A stretch of 64,000 nt of DNA from Polyangium sp. 6x1 (GCF_029946515.1 NZ_JARZHH010000036.1:1-64000), one strand, 5' to 3'. Numbered from the stretch's first letter, positions 45,500 to 58,481 are shown. Numbers and translations are program-made. Notes: generated by a model not told the origin, from the sequence alone.

Positions 45500-46747
45500 T
45501 CAGGGCTCGCGATAGAACCGCGGGACGCGCCGCGAGATGCTCGTCAGCACCTCCCACGGGATCGTGCCCGTCGTCTCGGCGATCTCCTCCGCCGTGATGA
45601 CATCACGCCCGAGCGCGCCCTCTTGCTGCCCGAGGAACACGACCTCGTCGCCGATGCGCGCGCCCGGGATCTCCGTCACGTCGAGCATCGTCAGATCCAT
45701 CGACATCGTGCCCACCATCGGCACGCGCCGACCGCGCACGAGCGCGTGACCACGATTCGAAAGCTTCCGATCGAGGCCGTCCGCGTATCCCATCGGCACG
45801 GTCGCGATCACGCTGCGCCGCGGAGCCCGCCACGTGTACCCGTAGCCGATCGGCTGATCTGCTTCGACCGTCCGCAGCGCGACGACCTCCGTCCGCACGC
45901 GGATCACCGGCTTGAGCTCCGGCGCGAGGCCGGGCACCGGCGACACGCCGAAGAGCGCGACCCCGGGCCGCACCGCATCGAAGCGCGCCTCCGAGAGCCG
46001 CATCGCGCCCGCGCTGTTCGACGCGTGCACGAACCGCGGCGAGAATCCGCGCGCCCGCACGCGGCCTCGCGCCTCCGCGAACCGCGCGAGCTGCTCCATC
46101 GTCGGCCCGAGATCGTCGCCGTCCGCGCACGCGAGGTGCGTCATCAGCCCGTCGAGCTGCACCTCCGGCCGACCGTCGAACGCGTCGAGCACATCGTCGA
46201 GCTCCGACATCGTCACGCCGAGCCGCCCCATGCCCGTGTCCACCTTCAGGTGCACGCGCACGGGCCGACCTTCGTTCTCGTAGCGCGCGAGCGTCGCGAT
46301 GCGCTCGATCTGCCCGGCGTCGTAAACGACCGGCACGAGATCCCGCGCGAGGATCTCCTCGAGCCCCTCGCGCCGCGGCCCGTAGTAGCCGCCCATCACC
46401 AGGATCGGCACACGGATCCCCGCGTCCCGCAGCTCGATCGCCTCTTCGAGCAGGGCCACGCACAGGCCCGGCATCCCGGCTCGTTCGAGCGTACGCGCGA
46501 CGGCCGCCGAGCCGTGCCCGTATGCGTCGGCCTTGAGCACGCCCCAGATCGCCGGCTTCGTCGTGCCGTCGCCGAACATCTTCTCGAGGACGCGGTAGTT
46601 GTGCCGCAAGTGCGCGAGGTTCACCTCGGCGCGCGTCGGCCTCACGGCGTCTGCGGGTGCGGCCCTGCGCGGCTTCAACACCCGAATTCCACCCCGCCCC
46701 CCCTCATGGGGAGCCACCCCGTCCTCGTATGCGGGCAGCGACGTCAT
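45500..46747 (-). CDS. alr: Alanine racemase
   Basis: PLP enzyme supplying D-alanine for peptidoglycan. The PLP lysine is in VLKADAYGHGSAAVA (about residue 65), followed by LKVDTGMGRLG, HASNSAGAM, RPGVALFGVSP, the catalytic Tyr region IGYGYTWRAP and VPMVGTMSMD. The ATG at 46747 is chosen; an in-frame TTG lies at 46777. An N-terminal extension of ~35 residues precedes the barrel. It is the only alr in the window. Confidence 0.95.
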   Translation of the reverse strand: MTSLPAYEDGVAPHEGGRGGIRVLKPRRAAPADAVRPTRAEVNLAHLRHNYRVLEKMFGDGTTKPAIWGVLKADAYGHGSAAVARTLERAGMPGLCVALLEEAIELRDAGIRVPILVMGGYYGPRREGLEEILARDLVPVVYDAGQIERIATLARYENEGRPVRVHLKVDTGMGRLGVTMSELDDVLDAFDGRPEVQLDGLMTHLACADGDDLGPTMEQLARFAEARGRVRARGFSPRFVHASNSAGAMRLSEARFDAVRPGVALFGVSPVPGLAPELKPVIRVRTEVVALRTVEADQPIGYGYTWRAPRRSVIATVPMGYADGLDRKLSNRGHALVRGRRVPMVGTMSMDLTMLDVTEIPGARIGDEVVFLGQQEGALGRDVITAEEIAETTGTIPWEVLTSISRRVPRFYREP

Positions 46748-46819
46748 CTCGTTTGCCGATACCCATACGCCTGGCAAAACGTCAAGATTCCGGGGCTTTT
46801 TGCCGCGGCGCGCCCGTGC

Positions 46820-47419
46820 TCAGAAGCACTTGCGCATGCAGCGCTTGTACTGCCCCGTGCATCCGCGCTCGCACGTCGCCGTCGTGCAGGCCGCCTTGCA
46901 CTCGTTCCACGTCGTCTCACATCCCGCGGCGCAGGCCGATCCGGGCGGCGCCGTCGATGCGTCCGCCGCTGCGTCCGTCGACGCGTCCGCCCCGGGCCCC
47001 GAGGTCCCCGCGTCCACCGCGAGCATCATCGGCGGCGGCGCGAGCGCGGTCGTCGGCTCGGGCACGGCGGACGCTGCGCGCGGCTCCTCCGTACCGAGGT
47101 CCGACGTCTCGGCTTCGGTCGCGCCGTTCAGCTGCTTCATGCGCAGCTTCGCGTACTCCACGCGATCACGCGTCTGTCCGAACGTGTAGAACTTCGTCCA
47201 CTCCTCCCAGCACGCCTTCCGGATCGTGGGCTTGACGTGCTTCTCCATGTCGAGCGCCATGCAGTGCTCGAACCGCACGTCGCCCTCGTACACGGCGTTG
47301 ATGCTCGCGCCGCAGGAGGCCGTCACGAGCACGAAGGCCGCGGCGACACCGAGACGCACCCGCGTGATCGCCCTGGGCAGAGGCGCTCGGGGTCGTGACG
47401 GCGTGGGCGCTCGCGGCAT
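46820..47419 (-). CDS. Putative lipoprotein with C-terminal Cys-rich motif
   Basis: The ATG at 47419 gives 199 residues; the open frame extends upstream but only this start precedes a basic n-region and a lipobox-like LVTASC near residue 37. The mature part begins with a helical region (FEHCMALDMEKHVKPTIRK, CWEEWTKFYTFGQTRDRVEY), then Ala/Pro-rich low complexity. It ends in a Cys-rich motif (SACAAGCETTWNECKAACTTATCERGC) like that of the other Cys-rich lipoproteins here. Function unknown. Confidence 0.75.
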   Translation of the reverse strand: MPRAPTPSRPRAPLPRAITRVRLGVAAAFVLVTASCGASINAVYEGDVRFEHCMALDMEKHVKPTIRKACWEEWTKFYTFGQTRDRVEYAKLRMKQLNGATEAETSDLGTEEPRAASAVPEPTTALAPPPMMLAVDAGTSGPGADASTDAAADASTAPPGSACAAGCETTWNECKAACTTATCERGCTGQYKRCMRKCF

Positions 47420-47580
47420 CGACCGCGAGTCTACCGCGAAGGTGGTCTTCCGCAGACGACCTCGACCGCGCGAGAAAACTTCGCGATCTCGTTTGAACTT
47501 CGTGCCGACATGGCCTACCTTCCCGCCCTCCCTACAGGAGCGGCCGTCCATCGCGCCGCACAAGACGAGGAAGTCGGCTC

Positions 47581-47700
47581 ATGTTCCTGATGCTCTCGAA
47601 GGGTCCTCGGAAGACCAACCGCAGCAAGTCGAAGCGCCACCGCGCGAAGTTGAAGGCGAAGAACAAGGGTCGCCGCAACCGCATCTACCAGCGCGGGTAA
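47581..47700 (+). CDS. Small basic protein (39 aa), ribosomal-protein-like
   Basis: ATG to TAA, 39 residues, about 45% Lys/Arg: KGPRKTNRSKSKRHRAKLK and KNKGRRNRIYQRG. The composition and Arg/Lys spacing resemble the smallest ribosomal proteins (bL/bS accessory type), but I cannot assign a family. A strong bipartite hairpin terminator with a T run follows 25 bases later, which supports a real transcript. No ribosome binding site stands out upstream. Confidence 0.65.
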   Translation: MFLMLSKGPRKTNRSKSKRHRAKLKAKNKGRRNRIYQRG

Positions 47701-47725
47701 GCTTCCGGGCTCTTGCCCAAAAGCC

Positions 47726-47763
47726 AACGGCCGAAGACGTCTCCCCGGAGACCTTCGGCCGTT
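47726..47763 (+). terminator. Long bipartite hairpin terminator
   Basis: AACGGCCGAAG/CTTCGGCCGTT (11 bp) encloses, after a 2-base bulge, GTCTCC/GGAGAC (6 bp), with a CC loop. CGGCATTTTG follows, giving a short T run. It ends the 39-codon gene and lies ~100 bases before the convergent mglA stop. Confidence 0.85.
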
Positions 47764-47869
47764 CGGCATTTTGTCGTCACGGAACACGAACGCCCCGGCC
47801 CCTCGCGCGCGAGCGTCGCGAGAGAACCGAGGCGTTGAGTGCGTTGGGTGATCTCGCGAGACGCGAGGG

Positions 47870-48460
47870 TTACGGACCACCCTTGCGCAGCTCGGTGAGA
47901 ACGAGCTTCGCGACCGCCTTCAGCGTGTCGAACACGCCGACGCCGGTTCGCGCGACGCCTTCGAAGTCAGGGACGTTCATCGGGTTGAGCTTCTCGCGAA
48001 GCTCCTCGACGGTGGCGACCTCGGGCAGATCCCGCTTGTTGTACTGGATGACGTACGGGATCTTCTCGAGCTTGTAGCCCTGCTCTTCGAGGTTCGTCTT
48101 CAGGTTCTCGACGGACTCCTCGTTCGCCTCCATGCGGTCGATCTGCGAGTCGGCCACGAACACGACGCCGTCGACGCCCTTCAAGATGAGCTTGCGGCTC
48201 GCGTCGTAGAAGACCTGACCGGGCACCGTGTAGAGGTGGAACCGCGTCTTGAACCCGCGGATTTCGCCGAGCGCGAGCGGCAGGAAGTCGAAGAAGAGCG
48301 TGCGATCCGTCTCGGTCGCGAGCGAGATCATCTTCCCCTTCGCGTCGGGGTTCGTGCGCTCGTAGATGTACTGCAAGTTCGTCGTCTTCCCGCACAAACC
48401 CGGGCCGTAATAGACGATCTTGCAGTTGATCTCGCGCGCCATGTAGTTGATGAAGCTCAT
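47870..48460 (-). CDS. mglA: Gliding-motility Ras-like GTPase MglA
   Basis: Small GTPase that sets the leading pole for gliding and type IV pilus motility in Myxococcus. Residues 15-30 hold the P-loop [29 protein letters not shown] carries the MglA switch I region, [15 protein letters not shown] the switch II with the MglA-specific VPGQ, and [10 protein letters not shown] the base-specificity motif. Length 196 matches M. xanthus MglA (195). Start with AGGAG upstream; 11 bases after mglB. Together with MglB it forms the polarity module. Confidence 0.97.
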   Translation of the reverse strand: MSFINYMAREINCKIVYYGPGLCGKTTNLQYIYERTNPDAKGKMISLATETDRTLFFDFLPLALGEIRGFKTRFHLYTVPGQVFYDASRKLILKGVDGVVFVADSQIDRMEANEESVENLKTNLEEQGYKLEKIPYVIQYNKRDLPEVATVEELREKLNPMNVPDFEGVARTGVGVFDTLKAVAKLVLTELRKGGP

Positions 48461-48471
48461 CGCGCGCGCTC

Positions 48472-48954
48472 CTAGTCGTTGAAGAGGTTGTCGATGTCTT
48501 CGTCGGTGATCTCGGCGAACGGAGAGTCGGCGCCGGGATCCGCGACCTTCTTCAAGAGCGCCTCGAAGATGTTGTTCAGCTCCTCGCTCGCCCGGCGAAC
48601 GCGCAACCGCACGAGGCCGAGGCTGGACTTGGAGTCGAAGATCACCACGAGGATGACGCGGTTGCCGACGAGCTGGATGTGGATGTTCGCCTTCTCGCCC
48701 TCGTGGAACTGAGTTGCGAACTCGTTCTCCTTGAGGAGCTTCGCCATCCCGCCGGTAGCCGCGATGTTGCCGGCCGTCAGCGACGCGAGCGACGTGGTGT
48801 CGAGGTTGTCCACGTCGCCGCTCGCAGCGATCAGCTGCCCGTTCTTGTCAACGATGAAAACGACCTTCGCATTGGCGTCCTTGACGAGGCGATCCACGAC
48901 ATTCTGGATCTGATTGAACTCCTCCTCGTACATCACCATCTGAGGATTGACCAT
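48472..48954 (-). CDS. mglB: Roadblock/LC7 protein MglB (MglA GTPase-activating partner)
   Basis: 160-residue roadblock-fold protein, the GAP for MglA and lagging-pole marker in Myxococcus. It shows [60 protein letters not shown] and [18 protein letters not shown], all characteristic of MglB. ATG with GGAGGAACG immediately upstream. The C-terminal acidic extension ([12 protein letters not shown]) is present. It forms a two-gene operon with mglA. Confidence 0.97.
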   Translation of the reverse strand: MVNPQMVMYEEEFNQIQNVVDRLVKDANAKVVFIVDKNGQLIAASGDVDNLDTTSLASLTAGNIAATGGMAKLLKENEFATQFHEGEKANIHIQLVGNRVILVVIFDSKSSLGLVRLRVRRASEELNNIFEALLKKVADPGADSPFAEITDEDIDNLFND

Positions 48955-49440
48955 CGTTCCTCCGCCAGCGCTTCCGCGATGGGGTCTTCGTCTCGTTGCC
49001 TAGAGTGCTTTCGTTCCGCCGGATCCGCCGGAGGGCCCCGTCCCCAAATGACGGCGCGGGAGAGCCACCCTCGCGCACCCGCTCGAGCTTTCGCACGGGC
49101 GCACATTCGACGCGTGCAGCGATGGTTCTATCCGAAGCAGGCGTCGCGGAGCAAGGTGGCCTTTTGGAACGAACGCGCAGATTCCTGCCCGACCCCTCCG
49201 CGAGCGCCAAACCCGGAGCCCCTCCGCACCATGGCCACCGCGAGGATCGCGAAGCCTGGTAATGTGGATGACCACCCCACCCCACGCAGGTCGAGCGTTT
49301 CCCGCGACAACTCACAAAAACGCGGTGAAAAAGCCTGCTGCCACACAGCGGGATCTACCTGCGGCCGCACGGTCGTGAAGCTTGCTTTGCAGGCCACCTC
49401 ATCCCCTTGACCAGCCGGTCATGGCACGGGATAGCCCGTC
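48955..49440. other. Intergenic region between mglB and the DUF3857 protein (486 bases)
   Basis: No gene convincingly supported: open frames on either strand lack the codon bias of the genome. It presumably holds the mglBA promoter and that of the 49441 gene. I see no clear sigma-54 (GG-N10-GC) or sigma-70 pair, and no tRNA-like fold. Confidence 0.5.
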
Positions 49441-52400
49441 ATGGCTCGTGAACGTGGCGCTCTTCTGGATCGCGCGACCCGCGCAAAGGCACGGTTCGCC
49501 CTCGCGTTGACTTTCGCCTGCTGCGCGATCGCCCCGACGCACCCCGCGAGCGCAGAGGGCGGCGCGATCCACCCCGAAGTGCTCGAAGCGAGCGCCGCGA
49601 TCGCCGCCGCGAAGGGACCCGCGGCCTACACGATGTTGCGCGAGCTCTGGCGAACCTGGGATCGCGCCGACCCGACGCACGTCGAAGAGGCGATCGTCGC
49701 AGCGACGGAGAACAAGGCGCTCCCCGCGCCCGTGCGTGTCTACGCGGAGCTGCTCGGCGCGTACGCGAGACGGCGCCGCGGCGATCTCGAAGGCGCGCTC
49801 GCACGCATCGAGAAGCTCGGGTTCGTCGGCCGCTACATGACCGTGGGCCCCTTCGACAACGACAACAAGTCGGGCTTCGCGATCGACTACCAGCCCGAGG
49901 CGGAGCTCAGCGAGGCGATCCCCGCGGGCCGCGCGTACGAAGGAAAGGAGCGCGCCGTGCGATGGCGCGTGCCGCCGACGATGTCGTCGTACGGGTGGTT
50001 CGACTTCGGCGACATCCTGCGCCCACGCGAGTCGGTCTGCGGCTACGCGACGACGTTCGTCCGCGCGCGGCCCGGCACGAAGGCGCGCAAGGCGACCTTG
50101 TGGATAGGCTCCGCGGGCGCGTTCAAGCTCTACTACGACGGCGAGAAGATCCTCGACGACGCCGCGTATCGCGACCTCGACATCGATCGGCACGCGACGA
50201 CCGTGACGCTTCGCCCGACGTTCAGCCGCATCACGGTGAAGGTCTGCGGCGACGAGGAGGCGCCGAAGTTCGCGCTTCGCATCGGCGACGAGACCGGCAA
50301 GCCCGACCTCGACGTGGAGGTGCGCGCGGACCTCGAAGCGAGCAGCGAGGCCGCCGCCGCGATGAAGGAGCGCGCGAAGACGAAGGAGCCGAAGGAGCAA
50401 AGCCGTGGCGTCGTCGGACCCGTGCAGGCGTTCGAAGCGCTCACGTCCGGCAAGAGCCCCGCGCCCGCCGCGCTGGAGCAGTACGCGCGCTACCTCGCGA
50501 TCACCGGCGGCGATCCGAAGGCCGATCACAAGGCGCGGGACCTCGCGCGGCGCGCCGCCGAGGCCGAGCCCACGGTGCCGAGGCTCCTGCTCGCCGGCGA
50601 GCTCGCCGAGGATCGCAACCAGCGGCGCTCGTGGGTCGAACGCGCGAGCGCGCTCGCGAAGACGAACGAGGAGAAGCTCGACGTCCTGCTCTCCGAGGCG
50701 CTCCTCGCGCGCACGGGAGCGAATTGGCGCGACGCGGTGCCGATCTACGAGCGCATCCTCGCGCTCGATCCGGACAACCTCGGCGGCACGCTCGGCCTGG
50801 TGGAGCTCTCCGTCGAGGCGGGCCTCAAGCGCACCGCGCTCGGCATGCTCGAGAAGGCGGTGCAGAAAAATCCGCGCTGCGTCTCGCTCCTTTCCGCGCT
50901 CGCCACGCAACTGCGCTCGCTCGGCCGCGACACCGAGGCCGAGGAGGTCGAGGCGCGTTACGCCGCGCTGCGCTTCGACGACGCCGACTTCCTGAGCCAG
51001 AAGGTCGAGCTCGCCGTGGCGCGCCGCGACGCTGCGGGCGCGGAGCGATGGCTGAACCGCTTCCTCGGCGTCGACGCGGGCTCGGCGTGGGCGCGAGGCC
51101 TCGCGGCGCGCACGTACCGCGCGCTCGGCCAGAAGGATCGCGCGCTCGCGACGTACCAGCAGGCGCTCGCGATGGCGCCCGAGGACGTGCAGACGCTGCG
51201 CGCGCTCTCCGATCTCTACGGAGAGGAAGGTGATCGCGACAAGCAGCTCGACCTCTTGCGGCAGATCCTCACGATCGTCCCGCAGGCGAAGGAGGTGCGC
51301 GAGTACGTCGAGCACATCGAGCCGAAGGCGCCGCGCGCGGACGAGGCGTACGCGTGGGCGCCCGAGAAGTTCCTGCCGATGCGCAAGGAGCCCGCGCAGG
51401 GCTACCCGATGCGCTTCATGCGCAACCTCACGGTGACGACGGTGTACCCGAACGGCCTCGCGAGCCGCTTCCACCAGGTCGTCTTCCAGCCGCTCACCGA
51501 CGAGAGCGCCGCGTCCGCGCGCCAGTACGACTTCGCGTACGAGGCCGACAGGCAGACCGTCGATCTGCGCGCCGCGCGCGTCTACCGCGCGAACGGGAAG
51601 ATCGACGAGGCGATCGAGAGCGGCGAGGGCGCGGCCGACAACCCTGCGATCTCGATGTACACGTCGCAGCGCGCGTTCGTCGTCCTCTTCCCGCGCCTCA
51701 ACGCGGGCGACATCGTGGAGCTGCGCTACCGCGTGGAAGACGTCGCGCCGCGCAACGAGAAGAGCGATTACTTCGGCGAGGTCCAGTACCTCCAGAACGA
51801 CAAACCCATCGCGAGCAGCGAGTACGTCCTCATCACGCCGAAGTCGCGCCGCTTCTTCATCCGCACCGACCGGCTCCCCGGGCTCGTCGAGGACGTGAAG
51901 GAAGAGGGCGACAAGCGCATCTACCGCTTCACGGGGACGAACGTCCCGGCGCTCGCGCCCGAGCCCAACATGCCGCCGTGGTCCGAGGTGCTCGGCACGG
52001 TGCACGTCTCCACGTTCGACACGTGGGACGCGGTGGGCGCGTGGTACTGGGGCCTCGCGCGCGAGCAGTTCGACGTCGACGACGAGGTGCGCAAGCGCGC
52101 CCGCGAGCTCACGAAGGGCCTGACCGACGACGCCGCGAAGGTGAAGGCGATCTACAAGTTCGCCACGCAGACGCGCTACGTCGCGCTCGAGTTCGGCATC
52201 GAGGGCATCCGGCCGCGTCGCGCCGCGCAGACGCTCGCGCGCGGCTGGGGCGACTGCAAGGACAAGGCGACCTTGATCGTCACGATGCTGCGCGAGCTCG
52301 GCATCAACTCGACGATCGTCCTGCTCCGCACGCGCATGCGCGGCGACATCGCCCCCGAGCCCGCGAGCCTCGCGCCCTTCGATCACGCGATCGTCTACGT

Positions 52401-53181
52401 GCCGTCGATGGACCTCTACCTCGACGGCACGGCCGAGCACACGGGCTCGATGGAGCTGCCCGTGATGGATCGCTCGGCGATCGGGCTGCTCGTGAACGAG
52501 GGCAAACCCAAGCTCGTGCGGCTGCCGCAGCCTCCGCCGGAGCAGTCGCTCACGCGTCGCCACGTCGAGGTGACGCTCGCGGACGGCGGCTCGGCGCAGC
52601 TCGTGTCCGACGTGCAGGTGACCGGCGCGTACGCGCCCGACTGGCGCCGTCGTTATCTCGCCGAGGGCACGCGCAACGAGCGCGCGTCGCAGGACCTCGC
52701 CTCGGACTTCGGCCCCATCGAGCTCGAAAAGGGGCGCGCGGGCGTGGAGACGGGCGACCTCGACGACGTGGAGCAGGCCGTGAAGATCCGCACCCGCGGC
52801 AAGGCCACGAGCTTCGCGCGGCGCGAGGGTGACGCGCTCAGCGTGCCCGCCAGCATCACGCCGCGCCTCGTCGCCGAGCTCGCGCCTTCGTCGAAGCGCA
52901 CGCTCGACCTCACGCTCACGGCGCTCACGAGCCGCGAAGAGGAGTGGGTCATCAAGGTGCCCGCGGGCATGAAGGTCCGCGCGGCGCCCGCCGCGCAGAA
53001 ACTCGACACGCCGTTCGGCTCGTTCCACGTCACGGTCGAGCAAGCGCCGGGCAAGATCACCGTGCGGACGGGCCTGTCCTTCAAGAAGGCGCGCGTCACG
53101 CCGGCCGAGTACGAGGCGTTCCGCTCCTTCTGCGAGGCCGTCGACCGCGCCTTCGGCCAGCGCATCGTGGTGGGCAAGTGA
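49441..53181 (+). CDS. Large TPR - DUF3857 - transglutaminase protein
   Basis: Signal peptide (residues ~1-38, ending PASAE), an N-terminal beta-rich and helical region, TPR-type repeats (~335-620, for example PIYERILALDPDNLGG), then a DUF3857 domain (~640-830, with VVFQPLTDESAASARQYDF) and a transglutaminase-like domain (~860-1000). The last shows the catalytic Cys in RGWGDCKDKATLI (about residue 939), His in FDHAIVYVPS and Asp in YLDGTAEH, so the triad is intact. A C-terminal beta-domain follows. It is expected in the periplasm. Its stop overlaps the start of the next gene (GTGA). Substrate unknown. Confidence 0.9.
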   Translation: MARERGALLDRATRAKARFALALTFACCAIAPTHPASAEGGAIHPEVLEASAAIAAAKGPAAYTMLRELWRTWDRADPTHVEEAIVAATENKALPAPVRVYAELLGAYARRRRGDLEGALARIEKLGFVGRYMTVGPFDNDNKSGFAIDYQPEAELSEAIPAGRAYEGKERAVRWRVPPTMSSYGWFDFGDILRPRESVCGYATTFVRARPGTKARKATLWIGSAGAFKLYYDGEKILDDAAYRDLDIDRHATTVTLRPTFSRITVKVCGDEEAPKFALRIGDETGKPDLDVEVRADLEASSEAAAAMKERAKTKEPKEQSRGVVGPVQAFEALTSGKSPAPAALEQYARYLAITGGDPKADHKARDLARRAAEAEPTVPRLLLAGELAEDRNQRRSWVERASALAKTNEEKLDVLLSEALLARTGANWRDAVPIYERILALDPDNLGGTLGLVELSVEAGLKRTALGMLEKAVQKNPRCVSLLSALATQLRSLGRDTEAEEVEARYAALRFDDADFLSQKVELAVARRDAAGAERWLNRFLGVDAGSAWARGLAARTYRALGQKDRALATYQQALAMAPEDVQTLRALSDLYGEEGDRDKQLDLLRQILTIVPQAKEVREYVEHIEPKAPRADEAYAWAPEKFLPMRKEPAQGYPMRFMRNLTVTTVYPNGLASRFHQVVFQPLTDESAASARQYDFAYEADRQTVDLRAARVYRANGKIDEAIESGEGAADNPAISMYTSQRAFVVLFPRLNAGDIVELRYRVEDVAPRNEKSDYFGEVQYLQNDKPIASSEYVLITPKSRRFFIRTDRLPGLVEDVKEEGDKRIYRFTGTNVPALAPEPNMPPWSEVLGTVHVSTFDTWDAVGAWYWGLAREQFDVDDEVRKRARELTKGLTDDAAKVKAIYKFATQTRYVALEFGIEGIRPRRAAQTLARGWGDCKDKATLIVTMLRELGINSTIVLLRTRMRGDIAPEPASLAPFDHAIVYVPSMDLYLDGTAEHTGSMELPVMDRSAIGLLVNEGKPKLVRLPQPPPEQSLTRRHVEVTLADGGSAQLVSDVQVTGAYAPDWRRRYLAEGTRNERASQDLASDFGPIELEKGRAGVETGDLDDVEQAVKIRTRGKATSFARREGDALSVPASITPRLVAELAPSSKRTLDLTLTALTSREEEWVIKVPAGMKVRAAPAAQKLDTPFGSFHVTVEQAPGKITVRTGLSFKKARVTPAEYEAFRSFCEAVDRAFGQRIVVGK

Positions 53182-53441
53182 CCGAACGCGCGAGCACGCC
53201 GGAGGGGCCGCCCGAGCTGCCCGAAGGCGTGCTCGCGGTGCGCCTCGGCCCGGGCGCGAACTGCTCGTCCGCAGGCAGCGCGATCGACATTCTCTTCTAC
53301 GGGAGCGTCGTCGTCGGCGCGCTCGCGGTGGCCCTCACGGCCGCGCTGACGCCACGCGAGCGCCCCGCGTCGTCGGACGACGACGACGACGGCGCGAACG
53401 ACACGCGCAAGAACGACGCGAACGATCCGAACGGCACGTAG
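53178..53441 (+). CDS. Small single-pass membrane protein (87 aa) coupled to the DUF3857 gene
   Basis: The GTG overlaps the TGA of the 49441 gene (GTGA), indicating translational coupling. It encodes an N-terminal Pro/Glu-rich stretch, then VRLGPGANCSSAGSAIDILF leading into one membrane segment (residues ~40-60), and an acidic tail (DDDDDGANDTRKNDAND). No family recognised; the GANCSS block before the membrane segment is the most notable part. A role tied to the transglutaminase protein is inferred from coupling alone. A hairpin follows the stop. Confidence 0.7.
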   Translation: MTERASTPEGPPELPEGVLAVRLGPGANCSSAGSAIDILFYGSVVVGALAVALTAALTPRERPASSDDDDDGANDTRKNDANDPNGT

Positions 53442-53468
53442 GCCGCCGGCGCATCGAACACCGGCGGC
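53442..53468. terminator. Hairpin between the 87-aa gene and carB
   Basis: GCCGCCGG/CCGGCGGC, 8 bp perfect, with an 11-base loop. It starts one base after the TAG at 53439-53441 and ends 12 bases before the convergent carB stop. Confidence 0.7.
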
Positions 53469-53480
53469 CCTCGCGGCGTC

Positions 53481-56852
<3,372 letters not shown>

Positions 56853-56909
56853 CGGGCGGGCGGGTTAGCACCGGAACAGGGCACCGTCGATGGATGCGCG
56901 AACGGTCGC

Positions 56910-58445
56910 TCAGAAATCGAGGCTCGCCACGAAGACATCCTGGAAATCGTCACGGGTGGCGAGCTCCACGTGGCGGACGCGCGACCGGGCATCCGCGAGC
57001 CTCGCCCGCGCCGCCTCCGGATCCCGCGCGAACACCGTCGCCCCTTCGAGCGATGCGTTGCCCGCCGCGACGACCGCCGACGGATCCACCTCCGGCAGCA
57101 TGCCGAGCCGGATCGCCACGTCGTGCCTGAGGTGCGTCCCGAACGCGCCCGCCACCGACACGCGCGCGAGGTCCTTGTCCCGGATCCCCGCCGTCGTGCA
57201 GAGCAGCTTCGTCGCCGCCCGCAGCGCGCCCTTCGCGAGTTGCAGCTCGCGGATGTCCATCTGCAGGAGATCCACGCCTCGCGCGAGCGTGATCCGATCC
57301 GCGCCCGACGCGATCGCGCCGTCCTTCGCCACGATCCCCGCGCGCACGAGCTCGCCCAGCACTTCGAGCAGGCCCGTCCCGCAGATCCCTTTTGCCCTCA
57401 CCGTCCCGATCGTCGTCGGACGGATGGCTCCGTCGTCTCGCACCTCGATCCGCACGATCGCGCCCGGCTCCGCGCGCATCCCGACCGAAATGTTTCCCCC
57501 TTCGAACGCCGGCCCCGCGGGCGTCGACGCCGCGTAGAGCGAGCCTTCGTGCGCGAGCACGATCTCCGTGTTCGTCCCGATGTCGATCAGCATGCGCGGA
57601 GGACCCGGCCGATCGAGCTCGGTCGCGAGCACCGCCGCGGCCGTATCACCGCCGACGAACGATCCGAGGAGCGGGAACGTCGTGAGCGTCTCCCCGGACA
57701 AACCCAGCTCCGCGGCCGGCCCGGTCCGCTCGTCGAAGAACGGCGGTGTGTACGGCGCCTCGGCCAAGCTCGTCACGTCCGCGCCCCAGAGCAGCGTCGT
57801 CATCGCGCTGTTCGCGGCGACGACCCACCGACGGATCGTGCCGTCCTCCGGAAAGATCCGCCCTCGCGCTGCGCCTTCGAGCAGCCGCAACGTCTCGCGC
57901 GCGTCCTCCGTCAGCTCCTCGCGCGCCTGCGTTCCTTGCAACGCGTGCGTCAGCCGCGTCATCACGTCGTGACCGCGACGCACCTGCCGGTTCAGCACGC
58001 TCGCCTCGCCGAGCACCTCGCCCGTCTTCGGATCGATCGTCCGGAGCTGCACGCTCGTCGACCCGAGATCCACCGCGGCATCCACGATCTTCGGCAGCTC
58101 CCCGGCCGCGAGCCGGGTCACGCTCGGCGCCGCGCGCAGATCGAACCGGCTCTGCACCTCGACCGTGACGGGCGTGCGCGGGCGGATCCGGCACGAGAGC
58201 CTGAGCCCCTCGCGAAGCATCCCTTCACTGAGCACCGCCCGGTCCTCCTCGGTCGGCGGCGCGGCCCCTGCAAGCACGCGGACGATGCATTTCCCGCATG
58301 AACCACGACCACCGCAGGGCGCGTTGATGGCGATTCCGCGCGAATGCGCGACTTCCAGGAGCGAATGTCCAGCGTGGAAGCTCACGATGGTACGGACGGG
58401 GGGACCGTCGCTGGAGGGCTCTTCGAAGGTGGCGCGGACGAGCAT
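56910..58445 (-). CDS. RACo-type ferredoxin/ASKHA protein (DUF4445; corrinoid reductive activator)
   Basis: An N-terminal 2Fe-2S ferredoxin domain (residues ~1-95) with cluster ligands CGGRGSCGKC and a later Cys in RLSCRIRP, then an ASKHA-fold DUF4445 domain with DLGSTSVQLRTIDP, IDIGTNTEIVLAH and GICGTGLLEVLGEL. From knowledge of the family, these reactivate Co(II)-corrinoid methyltransferases. No corrinoid or methyltransferase gene is visible in the window. At 511 residues it is shorter than some RACo proteins (~630), lacking part of the linker domain. It could instead serve MetH. Confidence 0.88.
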   Translation of the reverse strand: MLVRATFEEPSSDGPPVRTIVSFHAGHSLLEVAHSRGIAINAPCGGRGSCGKCIVRVLAGAAPPTEEDRAVLSEGMLREGLRLSCRIRPRTPVTVEVQSRFDLRAAPSVTRLAAGELPKIVDAAVDLGSTSVQLRTIDPKTGEVLGEASVLNRQVRRGHDVMTRLTHALQGTQAREELTEDARETLRLLEGAARGRIFPEDGTIRRWVVAANSAMTTLLWGADVTSLAEAPYTPPFFDERTGPAAELGLSGETLTTFPLLGSFVGGDTAAAVLATELDRPGPPRMLIDIGTNTEIVLAHEGSLYAASTPAGPAFEGGNISVGMRAEPGAIVRIEVRDDGAIRPTTIGTVRAKGICGTGLLEVLGELVRAGIVAKDGAIASGADRITLARGVDLLQMDIRELQLAKGALRAATKLLCTTAGIRDKDLARVSVAGAFGTHLRHDVAIRLGMLPEVDPSAVVAAGNASLEGATVFARDPEAARARLADARSRVRHVELATRDDFQDVFVASLDF

Positions 58446-58481
58446 GGGTCGGGAGGCTAGCTCTTGGGGCTCCTCGCGGCC

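Noticed and set aside
49399-53043. 1,214-codon open frame on the minus strand
   Set aside because: It is antisense to the DUF3857-transglutaminase gene; its translation is a monotone Arg/Leu/Glu mix with no domain motif, the usual shadow of a GC3-rich gene.
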